The translations under genes and the position numbers were made by a program. Below, piece after piece: positions 7,057-12,645 of a stretch of 13,437 bases of DNA; position 1 is the stretch's first letter; each line of letters starts with the position of its first letter. Below the pieces are notes generated by a model that saw only the letters and a list, made by a program, of their open reading frames with translations, was not told where the DNA came from and ran no database searches. Source of the DNA: DASUZB01 sp036377075 (GTDB lineage Bacteria; Actinomycetota; CALGFH01); NCBI GenBank assembly GCA_036377075.1, contig DASUZB010000007.1:1-13437 (forward strand). The letters are read 5' to 3'.

Positions 7057-8407
7057 GCGCGTCGAGGACCGCGGCCGCCTTCCACTCGGTCTCGGCCCAC
7101 TCGGCCTCCGGGTCGGAGCCGGCCACGATCCCCGCCCCGGCGACCAGGCGGGCGCCGCCCGGCGTCAGGGTGGCGCAGCGGATGGCGATCGCCCACTCGC
7201 CGTCGCCGCGGGCGTCGACCCACCCGACGGGCCCGGCGTAGGCGCCGCGGGCGAACGGCTCCAGCTCGGCGAGCACGGCGAGGGCGAGGTCGCGCGGCAC
7301 GCCGCCGACGGCCGGCGTCGGGTGCAGCAGGCCGGCCAGCTCCAGCGCCGACGGCAGCGGCTCGGTGAGCTTGGCGGTGACCCGGGTGGCGAGGTGCGCC
7401 ACGGTCGGCAGGCGCACCACCTCGGCCGGGGTGACCTCGACGTCGTTGGCCACCTTGGCGAGGATCTCGGCCACCGCGTCGACCACCACGCCGTGCTCGG
7501 CGGCGGTCTTGTCCGAGGTCTGCAGCCAGGCGAGCCGGTCGGCCACGGCGGCGGGGCTGGCTGGCTGAAGCGCGTCAGCCCCGCCGCCGCTGGCGACCGT
7601 CCCGGCCATCGGCTGCGAGGTGGCCACCCCGCCGCGCCGCGCCACCAGCAGCTCGGGGCTGGCCCCGAGGAAGGCGCCGCTGGCGTACAGGTAGGTCCCA
7701 GCGGCGCGGTCGCGCAGGCGGCGCAGGACCGCGGCGCGGCGGAACGGCCGGTCGGTGTCGACCTCGAGCTCGCGGGCGAGCACCACCTTGTCGAGCCGCC
7801 CGCCGGCGATCGCCCGCAGGGCGGCGGTGACCGCCGCCTCCCAGTCGGCCTGCTGCTGCCCGAGCGGGGCGCGCACGGCCCTGACCCGCGGCCAGGGACC
7901 GTCGCGGTCGCCGGTGCCGGCCAGGGCGTCCGGGTCCGGCGGGAGGGGCGCCCGCTGGGTACCGGTCACGACCGCCCAGGTGGCGCCGTCGGCGCCGCGG
8001 CGCAGCAGCAGGGCCGGGATGGTGAGCTGGCCGGGGGCGCGGTCGTCGAAGGGGACCGCGGCGACCGCGACCGGGCCGAGCCCGCTCCCCTCCGGGTCGT
8101 CGACCTGGGCGCCGCCGAGCAGCTCGGCGACCTGGTCGGCGGCCTGCCCGAGGCGCTCGCGGCCGGTGCCGAGCGGGATGCGCGCCGCCTCCCCCTTGCC
8201 GACCAGCTCGGCGGCGTCGGAGCGCCAGACGAAGCCGGTCTCGCCGGCCGCGTCGAGCAGGTCGAGCGGGCGCCCGAGGCGCACGACCCGGCTGTGCAGC
8301 CGGGCGGCCGGCGGCGAGCCGGCGGGGGCGGCCCGTGCGGGCACCGTCCCGGACTCGCCGGGGGCGTGGGTGGATGCTTCCAGCTCGTCCCCGCTCTGGC
8401 CGCTCAT
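7043..8407 (-). CDS. menF: Isochorismate synthase (MenF type)
   Basis: Chorismate-binding enzyme that converts chorismate to isochorismate, the substrate of MenD. With the ATG at 8407 it has 454 residues. The C-terminal domain shows LDKVVLARE (general base Lys207), YLYASGAFLGASPELLV (246-255), SQPMAGTV, DKTAAEHGVVVDAV (300-311), HPTPAVGGVP (362-371), GDGEWAIAIRCA and LVAGAGIVAGSDPEAEW with the metal-binding acids. The GAFLGASPELL and HPTPAVGG forms are those of isochorismate rather than anthranilate synthases, and the men genes nearby agree. The N-terminus (first ~40 residues) is poorly conserved. A GTG at 8476 in the same frame would add 23 residues but overlaps the likely -10 box. The ATG overlaps the stop of a 16-codon upstream ORF. 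Confidence 0.9.
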   Translation of the reverse strand: MSGQSGDELEASTHAPGESGTVPARAAPAGSPPAARLHSRVVRLGRPLDLLDAAGETGFVWRSDAAELVGKGEAARIPLGTGRERLGQAADQVAELLGGAQVDDPEGSGLGPVAVAAVPFDDRAPGQLTIPALLLRRGADGATWAVVTGTQRAPLPPDPDALAGTGDRDGPWPRVRAVRAPLGQQQADWEAAVTAALRAIAGGRLDKVVLARELEVDTDRPFRRAAVLRRLRDRAAGTYLYASGAFLGASPELLVARRGGVATSQPMAGTVASGGGADALQPASPAAVADRLAWLQTSDKTAAEHGVVVDAVAEILAKVANDVEVTPAEVVRLPTVAHLATRVTAKLTEPLPSALELAGLLHPTPAVGGVPRDLALAVLAELEPFARGAYAGPVGWVDARGDGEWAIAIRCATLTPGGARLVAGAGIVAGSDPEAEWAETEWKAAAVLDALTGR

Positions 8408-8454
8408 CGGGTGGCGGGCGGGGCGGTGCGCGGGCGGCGCGCGGAAACGGTCAT
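8404..8454 (-). CDS. 16-codon leaderless upstream ORF overlapping the menF start
   Basis: An ATG at 8454 opens a short frame (peptide MTVSARRPRTAPPATR) whose TGA shares bases with the menF ATG as ATGA. It is preceded by TAGGAT and six bases, so it could be the 5' end of a leaderless mRNA, with menF translated by coupling. It lacks runs of aromatic codons, so classical attenuation by Trp, Phe or Tyr is not supported; it is Arg/Pro-rich. It could also be chance. Confidence 0.4.
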   Translation of the reverse strand: MTVSARRPRTAPPATR

Positions 8455-8460
8455 GAGCCC

Positions 8461-8466
8461 ATCCTA
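8461..8466 (-). promoter_or_regulatory. Putative -10 box of menF and its upstream ORF
   Basis: TAGGAT on the minus strand lies six bases before the ATG at 8454. Further upstream are TTCACG (19-bp spacer) and an AT-richer patch with a small inverted repeat agatt-N6-aatct (8479-8494), which may be the -35 region or a repressor site. It is the only AT-rich patch between tnpB and menF, so it is the likely menF promoter. Confidence 0.45.
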
Positions 8467-8516
8467 GAACCGTCACCTAGATTAGCGTGAATCTGCAATC
8501 CAGGCAGCCAGCCGTT

Positions 8517-8611
8517 GCCAGCCGACAGTCCCCGTCTTAGCGCAGCTCACGGCTGGCGCGGGGTTCCCGCTTCCCAGGGGTCTGCCCAGCCGAGGCTGGG
8601 ACTTCTGTCCC
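8517..8611 (-). ncRNA. Putative omega-RNA (TnpB guide scaffold) at the tnpB 3' end
   Basis: TnpB elements of the IS200/IS605 group make a guide RNA from the tnpB 3' end into the element's right end. This stretch is dense in perfect hairpins: GGGAC-4-GTCCC (8598-8611), CCCAGCC-2-GGCTGGG (8585-8600), GCGGG-3-CCCGC (8558-8570), and an 8-bp long-range pair gccagccg/cggctggc (8550-8557 with 8517-8524) spanning the tnpB stop. The same 8-mer repeats at 8507-8514. The last ~40 tnpB codons show no protein family motif, as expected where coding and scaffold overlap. Any guide would lie just below position 8517. The ends are uncertain. Confidence 0.45.
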
Positions 8612-9835
8612 CTCCACAGGCGTTTCAAGTCTCCGGGCCACTCCCGGCGACCAAGTCTCGACGAGCGCGGCCAGATTGCAGGCCGAGTTCAGGTCACGAT
8701 CGATGCGAAGGCCACAGGCCTCGCAGCAGAACACCCGGACGCCGAGGGGCAGCTTGGCTTTCACTGTCCCGCAGGCCGAGCAGGTCTTACTGGACGGATA
8801 GAACGCATCCGCCTGGACTAGCCGCGCACCGGCCCAGGTGGTCTTGTAGCCGAGCTGGCGGCGCACCTCGGCAAACCCGGCATCACTGATATGGCGCGCG
8901 AGGCGCCGATTGTGGAGCATCCCGGCAACGTTGAGGTGCTCGACCACGATCACGTCGTGGCTACTGGCGAGTTGGCTGGTGAGCTTGTGAAGGCTGTCGC
9001 TGCGGATGTGCGCAACGCGGGCGTGCGTTCTGCCGAGGCGTCGGCGGGTCTCCTTCCACCCGGCCGACGGCGCACGGCGGGTACCGTCGCGGGCGCGAGG
9101 GCCATGCCGGCGGGCGAGCTGCCGATGCAGCCTGCGCAGCTGCCGCTGCACCTGGTCGAGTGGGCGGGGGTTAGGGATCACCTGGCCGGTGGACAGCACC
9201 GCCAGATGGCGGATCCCCACGTCGACGCCCACCACCCCTCCCCCGCAGATGCCCTCGGGGATGCGGCGCTGGACTTCGACGGTGAACGAGACGTACCAGC
9301 GGTCGGCGGTGCATGTGATGGTGGCGGCCAGGATCCGAGCAGTGCCGGCCTCCAGGCGTCGGGCGAGCTTGCGGGTGGACTCGTGCGTGTGGATCCGCCC
9401 GATCCTCGGCAAGACCACGTGATGCCGATCGGGCTCGACGCGGAGCGGGCCGGTGGTGAACCGGCACGAGGGGCGGGTGCGGTGCTTGGTCTTGCGGTGG
9501 GGGAAGCCGACCTTTCGGCCCTTGCGCCGCCCTGCCTTCGAGTCCGCCCAGTTCTTCAGTGCCCGCGCCAGGGCGTCCAGCCCGGACTTGTAGGCCTCCT
9601 TGGAGTTCTCCTGCCACCACGGGGCCACCTCGTGCTTGGCGCGGTTCCATTCCCGTTGCAGCGCCGGCAACGTCCATGGCACCTCGACGTCCAGTCCTGC
9701 CTTACGCTGGTCAAGGCGCTGCTTGACCAGGTCCAATGCCCAGCCGTAGACGTAGCGGGCGGCACCGCAGTGGGAGGCCAGCGCCCCCTGCTGCCGCGGG
9801 GTGGGGTCAAGCGCGAACCGGTACGCCTGGTGCAC
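8537..9835 (-). CDS. tnpB: RNA-guided endonuclease TnpB (IS200/IS605 family)
   Basis: Cas12-like ancestor nuclease that uses an omega-RNA to cut DNA next to a short motif and helps the transposon persist. With the GTG at 9835 it has 432 residues. The N-terminus reads VHQAYRFALDPTPRQ, the usual TnpB opening, followed by the helical/WED part. The RuvC residues are complete: GVDVGIRHLA (Asp205), VIVVEHLNVAGM (Glu299) and DRDLNSACNLA (Asp381). The zinc finger CSACG...CEACG (Cys352/355/371/374) is intact, so the protein looks active. The GTG start is chosen because GGGAG lies seven bases upstream and it starts at the conserved domain; an ATG at 9895 would add 20 unconserved residues. It is transcribed towards menF. 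Confidence 0.9.
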   Translation of the reverse strand: MHQAYRFALDPTPRQQGALASHCGAARYVYGWALDLVKQRLDQRKAGLDVEVPWTLPALQREWNRAKHEVAPWWQENSKEAYKSGLDALARALKNWADSKAGRRKGRKVGFPHRKTKHRTRPSCRFTTGPLRVEPDRHHVVLPRIGRIHTHESTRKLARRLEAGTARILAATITCTADRWYVSFTVEVQRRIPEGICGGGVVGVDVGIRHLAVLSTGQVIPNPRPLDQVQRQLRRLHRQLARRHGPRARDGTRRAPSAGWKETRRRLGRTHARVAHIRSDSLHKLTSQLASSHDVIVVEHLNVAGMLHNRRLARHISDAGFAEVRRQLGYKTTWAGARLVQADAFYPSSKTCSACGTVKAKLPLGVRVFCCEACGLRIDRDLNSACNLAALVETWSPGVARRLETPVEGTEVPASAGQTPGKREPRASRELR

Positions 9836-9887
9836 CAGCGTGCTCCCGGGCGGCTTGCTTGGCTGTTGGGAGGTTGAACGACCGATG

Positions 9888-9903
9888 TCGAACATTGGTT
9901 CGA
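9888..9903. promoter_or_regulatory. LexA (SOS) box upstream of tnpB
   Basis: TCGAACATTGGTTCGA is a perfect match to the actinobacterial/mycobacterial LexA consensus TCGAAC-N4-GTTCGA. It lies 53 bp before the tnpB GTG and directly abuts a minus-strand TACGAT (9905-9910) that can serve as a -10 box. LexA bound here would block that promoter, making tnpB damage-inducible. Exact chance occurrence of 12 fixed bases, half of them A/T, is very unlikely in DNA this GC-rich. Confidence 0.75.
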
Positions 9904-10145
9904 AATCGTACCACGCACCGATGCCACCGGATGCCCGCTGAGCGGCGCCGATCCACAGGCCAACCGACAGATCAGCCTCTCTGCCAGCGGAACCGGCCAT
10001 CCCTATAGAGTGGCGGTCATTGGGCCAGCGCCACGCGTGCCGGGCGATGGCGAGGTAGCAGCGTTGGTCCTCGTCGCTGGTCATCGGGCGTTGACCCCGG
10101 CGGCCCGGCGAGCGCCGCTACGCTCACGTCGAGCTGCCCGATCCC

Positions 10146-10157
10146 GCCTGATCAGGC
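10146..10157. repeat. 12-bp perfect palindrome GCCTGATCAGGC
   Basis: A perfect dyad in the gene-free stretch, not next to a recognised start codon. It may be an operator half of a lost gene, part of a transposon end, or chance. Confidence 0.5.
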
Positions 10158-10223
10158 AGGCCGGCACGCCGTCATGCGCGAACCGGCCGCGCCTCAGAAC
10201 GGTTCCTCTGTATGTCAACCCGG

Positions 10224-10248
10224 AGAGCAGCTGGTGAGGATCTGCTCT
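10224..10248. repeat. Stem-loop agagcag/ctgctct
   Basis: A perfect 7-bp inverted repeat with an 11-base loop, 53 bp beyond the stop of the reductase gene. It has no T-run on either strand, so a Rho-independent terminator is not supported. Confidence 0.4.
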
Positions 10249-10258
10249 ACCTCCTCAA

Positions 10259-10282
10259 GCCGGCCAGAGGTCGGCCTCCGGC
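10259..10282 (-). terminator. GC-rich hairpin downstream of the reductase gene
   Basis: GCCGG pairs with CCGGC, with an inner GAGG/CCTC pairing, 18 bp past the stop of the minus-strand gene. The position suits a terminator; the lack of a U-tract makes it weak. High-GC actinobacteria often have such tails, but the call is tentative. Confidence 0.25.
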
Positions 10283-10300
10283 CGCCTCGGCTGCTGGCCA

Positions 10301-11551
10301 TCATCTGCGCGCGCGCAGCCGCTCAGGACGGCGGGCTGACGGCTCGTCGGCTTGGTGCAGTCCGGCCTCGGCGGCGCCGAGCCTGAGGGTGTCGAGCCCG
10401 AAGGCGGCGACAGGGCCGTGCACGCCGGGTGTGAGGGCGGCATCCGGCACCGCCGCGTGGACGGCGCCCCAGGCCAAGAGCGATGCGGTCAGCTCGTAGG
10501 GATCGGGGCCGGTGAGGGCGGTCGTGGCCAGGGGCCGACCGGAATCGTCGCGGGCGACGGCGATAACCAGGGAACGGCCGTCACTGTCCGGCTCGCGGTG
10601 CGATCCCGGGAGCCGCTGGGACAGCCGCGTCACCGCGGCCCGCGCCGTCTCCGACCGCCGCAGGGGTGCCGTGAGCGCGGTGGTCGTCCGGAGCGGACGG
10701 GTCCACCGTCCGAACCAGCCGAGGCACACATCGACGCTGTCCAGCTGGGGGAAGACTTCCGGCAGTCCGAGATGCTCTGAGCCGGCGACGGTCAGCGCGG
10801 CACGTTTCATGCCGGCGTAGCTGAAGGTGCGGACACGCTTGCCGGTGCGCTCCTCGACCAGCCGGGCGGGAGCCCTGGGGCGTGGGCGGCGGTAGGCGAA
10901 GGCGTCCTCGGCCGCCGAAGCGACCAGCGTGGTGCGGGTGCCCCCCGTGGTCAGGGTGAAGGCGTCGCGCAGGGTGCTGCGGTAGCGCAGCTCGTCTCCA
11001 TGTCCGGATCGGGTGAGGAAGTAGCCGACCTCGATCCGGCGGGCCCGCTCGCCCGCCCGGGTCAGGGCGAGCGCGCCGGCGAGGTTGCCCGGCACGTAGT
11101 CGTAGCCGAAGGCGGGCACGACGCTCGCGCCTCGGGCGGCCGCGACCGCGTCCAGCTCAAAGACGCGCCGGACGAAGGATCCCTCCCCGGCGGAGTCGAG
11201 GTAGTGCGCGCCCGCCTGCGCCGCGGCCGTGACCGTCGCCATCCCGAGCTGCATGAACGGGCCGACCGTGGAGAGGACCACGTCGCTTGGCTCCAGGAGC
11301 CGCGCCAGGTCGGCGGTCGAGGTGACCTCCACCTCGGCCACCGGAAGGTCCTTCTCCAGGCGGTCGGCCAGGGCCAGCATCTTGGTGCGGTTTCGCCCGA
11401 CCAGGGTCGGCGCTTCGCCCCGGGCGAGCAGTTCCCGGAGCACTCGCTGCCCGGTGTATCCGGTCGCGCCCAGCAAGAGGATTCTGCGTTTGTCCACGAC
11501 GCCGCCTTGCGGGTGAGTTGTCATGACGACCAGCGACTGACTTCGAGTCAC
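10301..11551 (-). CDS. Saccharopine dehydrogenase-like NAD(P)-dependent reductase
   Basis: A 416-residue protein with an N-terminal Rossmann fold: RRILLLGATGYTGQRV (GATGYTG at 28-34), then LVGRNRTKM for cofactor binding, DVVLSTVGPFMQLG and HYLDSAGE. PAFGYDYVPGNLAG is the counterpart of the GFDSVPSD-type motif in the saccharopine dehydrogenase/trans-acting enoyl reductase family. True lysine-pathway activity is not implied; most such actinobacterial proteins are uncharacterised or lipid-related reductases. The GTG at 11551 is chosen because GGAGG sits seven bases upstream (11559-11563); an ATG at 11524 lacks a clear ribosome binding site. The C-terminal ~25 residues are Arg-rich and unlike the family. 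Two 13-bp dyads cover the ribosome binding site and start. Confidence 0.8.
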   Translation of the reverse strand: MTRSQSLVVMTTHPQGGVVDKRRILLLGATGYTGQRVLRELLARGEAPTLVGRNRTKMLALADRLEKDLPVAEVEVTSTADLARLLEPSDVVLSTVGPFMQLGMATVTAAAQAGAHYLDSAGEGSFVRRVFELDAVAAARGASVVPAFGYDYVPGNLAGALALTRAGERARRIEVGYFLTRSGHGDELRYRSTLRDAFTLTTGGTRTTLVASAAEDAFAYRRPRPRAPARLVEERTGKRVRTFSYAGMKRAALTVAGSEHLGLPEVFPQLDSVDVCLGWFGRWTRPLRTTTALTAPLRRSETARAAVTRLSQRLPGSHREPDSDGRSLVIAVARDDSGRPLATTALTGPDPYELTASLLAWGAVHAAVPDAALTPGVHGPVAAFGLDTLRLGAAEAGLHQADEPSARRPERLRARR

Positions 11552-11568
11552 TCACTGACCTCCGGTCA
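11538..11568. promoter_or_regulatory. Tandem 13-bp dyads over the reductase start
   Basis: TGACTTCGAGTCA (11538-11550) and TGACCTCCGGTCA (11556-11568) are both 5-3-5 inverted repeats and agree at 10 of 13 positions. They are separated by 5 bp, with centres 18 bp apart. On the minus strand the second holds the GGAGG ribosome binding site and the first holds the last two bases of the GTG start. They could be paired operators for a dimeric repressor (TetR-like size) or two small mRNA hairpins that mask translation. Confidence 0.6.
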
Positions 11569-11621
11569 TCGACTATGCGAAGGCCGATCCGCCCAAGGGG
11601 CGTGCGGCGGCGCGGCAGCCC

Positions 11622-12458
11622 TCAGAGAAACTCGAGCGCCCGCTTGACGAAGTCCTCGTGGAACTGGAACACCCCGCCGTGCCCGGCGTCCGGATACAGG
11701 ACGAGCTGGCTGTTGGGGAGTCGTCGATCGAGGTCGACGGTGTTCTTGCTGGGCACCATCCTGTCGCTCTCACCGTTCATGGCGAGCACCGGCTGGTGGA
11801 TGCTGGTGAGGTCGGCAGGCTGCTGCTGACCCCATCGGTGGATGGCCTTGAGCTGGGCGCGGAAGGCGCCGACGGAGATGGCCTTGTCGCGGTCGTTGGT
11901 ACGTTCCTGCAACCGGGCCAGGAACTCCTTGCCGGCTCGGCGCCCATTGGGCGTTCTGGTGAAGAAGAGGAACTGCTTGGGGTCCTGGCGGGTGAGCAGT
12001 CCTCGCGCGGTGTCGAGGTAGGTGATGCGGGTCACCTTGTCGATGCCTTCGCCTCCCGCGGGGCCAGTTCCGGCGAGGATCATCTTGCGCACCAGCTGCG
12101 GCTCCTCCTGCGCGATCACCTGGGCGATCATGCCGCCCATGGAGAACCCGAACAGGTCGACCTGCTCCAAGCCGAGGGCACGGATGAAGGTGATGGCGTC
12201 CCTCGCCATCTCCTGGATGGTCGTCGGCGTGGACCCGCTGGAGGCACCGACACCGCGGTTGTCGAAGGTGATGACCCGATGCTTGGCAGCGATGCCGTCC
12301 ACGACTCGGGGGTCCCAGTTGTCCAGGACTGCGGCCAGGTGGGTGAGGAAGACCACCGGCACCCCCGTGCTCGGGCCGAGCTGACGGTAGGCGAATTTCG
12401 CTCCACCGACATCGACCATCTCGGTCGGCGCGTCCTTGTAGGTACTGCTCACCGTCAC
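11622..12458 (-). CDS. Alpha/beta-fold hydrolase
   Basis: A 278-residue hydrolase with a complete catalytic triad. Motifs are VVFLTHLAAVLDNWDP (oxyanion region), ITFDNRGVGAS, the nucleophile elbow GFSMGGM (Ser106), NGESDRMVP (Asp232) and DAGHGGVFQ (His260). The layout resembles the chloroperoxidase/esterase-like group found in many actinobacteria; the substrate is unknown. The position after HxxxHG, where many members have HG, reads THLAAV, so the oxyanion loop is slightly unusual. The GTG start is well supported by GGAGGAG six bases upstream. The gap to the SDR gene is 187 bp and to the reductase 97 bp, so each gene probably has its own promoter. It could act with both dehydrogenases on one lipid or xenobiotic. 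Confidence 0.85.
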   Translation of the reverse strand: MTVSSTYKDAPTEMVDVGGAKFAYRQLGPSTGVPVVFLTHLAAVLDNWDPRVVDGIAAKHRVITFDNRGVGASSGSTPTTIQEMARDAITFIRALGLEQVDLFGFSMGGMIAQVIAQEEPQLVRKMILAGTGPAGGEGIDKVTRITYLDTARGLLTRQDPKQFLFFTRTPNGRRAGKEFLARLQERTNDRDKAISVGAFRAQLKAIHRWGQQQPADLTSIHQPVLAMNGESDRMVPSKNTVDLDRRLPNSQLVLYPDAGHGGVFQFHEDFVKRALEFL

Positions 12459-12482
12459 CGTCGTCTCCTCCCTAGCCGGCCT

Positions 12483-12495
12483 GCGGGGGCCCCGC
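12483..12495. repeat. GC palindrome GCGGGG-G-CCCCGC upstream of the hydrolase
   Basis: A 13-bp dyad 25 bp before the hydrolase start, just upstream of its ribosome binding site. It may form a 5' UTR hairpin; in DNA this GC-rich it may also be chance. Confidence 0.3.
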
Positions 12496-12577
12496 CTGCC
12501 GTCCTTGAACCGAGGCCGATTACCCGCTCGACGTCCTGTGCTCGGACCAGGGGACGATGGTGCTTGCTGCCTGGTCC

Positions 12578-12590
12578 TGCGTTCGAGTCA
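12578..12590. promoter_or_regulatory. Third, imperfect copy of the 13-bp dyad motif
   Basis: On the minus strand TGACTCGAACGCA matches the site at the reductase start (TGACTCGAAGTCA) at 11 of 13 positions. It lies 120 bp upstream of the hydrolase GTG in the 187-bp gap, a plausible operator position. One arm is degenerate, so binding would be weaker. Confidence 0.4.
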
Positions 12591-12645
12591 CTGGCGGGGC
12601 TGTAGCGCGTTTCTCCTTCTTGTTGGCATGAGTAAGGGTCAAGCC

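Larger units (their letters stand above)
8517..9910 (-). mobile_element. TnpB-only IS200/IS605-like element (approximate limits)
   Basis: The element contains tnpB but no Y1 tyrosine transposase (TnpA) or serine resolvase, so it would be moved in trans if at all. The right end is placed at the last stem of the putative omega-RNA and the left end just beyond the promoter-like TACGAT (9905-9910). Neither end is defined by target repeats, because such elements make none, and the left end may lie further right, up to about 10250. Confidence 0.45.
9836..10300. other. 465-bp stretch without an identifiable gene
   Basis: Between tnpB and the reductase gene I see the LexA box, the -10-like TACGAT, a CCGCT-G-AGCGG dyad (9935-9945), a 12-bp palindrome (10146-10157) and two hairpins (10224-10248 and 10259-10282). 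The tnpB frame stays open upstream to 10084, and a 75-codon plus-strand frame spans 10010-10237, but neither product shows a recognisable motif. It may hold the element's left end or a remnant of an interrupted locus. Confidence 0.5.

Noticed and set aside
8408..8476. GTG at 8476 as the menF start
   Set aside because: It would place the TAGGAT box inside the gene and adds 23 unconserved residues; the ATG at 8407 is better placed.
8517..9910. TnpA (Y1 transposase) or serine recombinase partner of tnpB
   Set aside because: No frame on either strand around tnpB shows the HUH/Tyr or resolvase motifs.
9836..10084. N-terminal extension of TnpB from 10084 or 9895
   Set aside because: The extension has no TnpB motif, the ATG at 9895 lies inside the LexA box, and GTG 9835 has a ribosome binding site at the conserved start. 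The open frame is noted as part of the unexplained stretch.
10010..10237. 75-codon plus-strand frame
   Set aside because: No recognisable product, no ribosome binding site, Arg/Ala-rich composition typical of chance frames in GC-rich DNA.
12517..12591. Short minus-strand frame opening with GTGACTCGAA like the reductase gene
   Set aside because: The frame has no ribosome binding site at proper distance and ends after 24 codons; the likeness is better explained by the shared 13-bp site.
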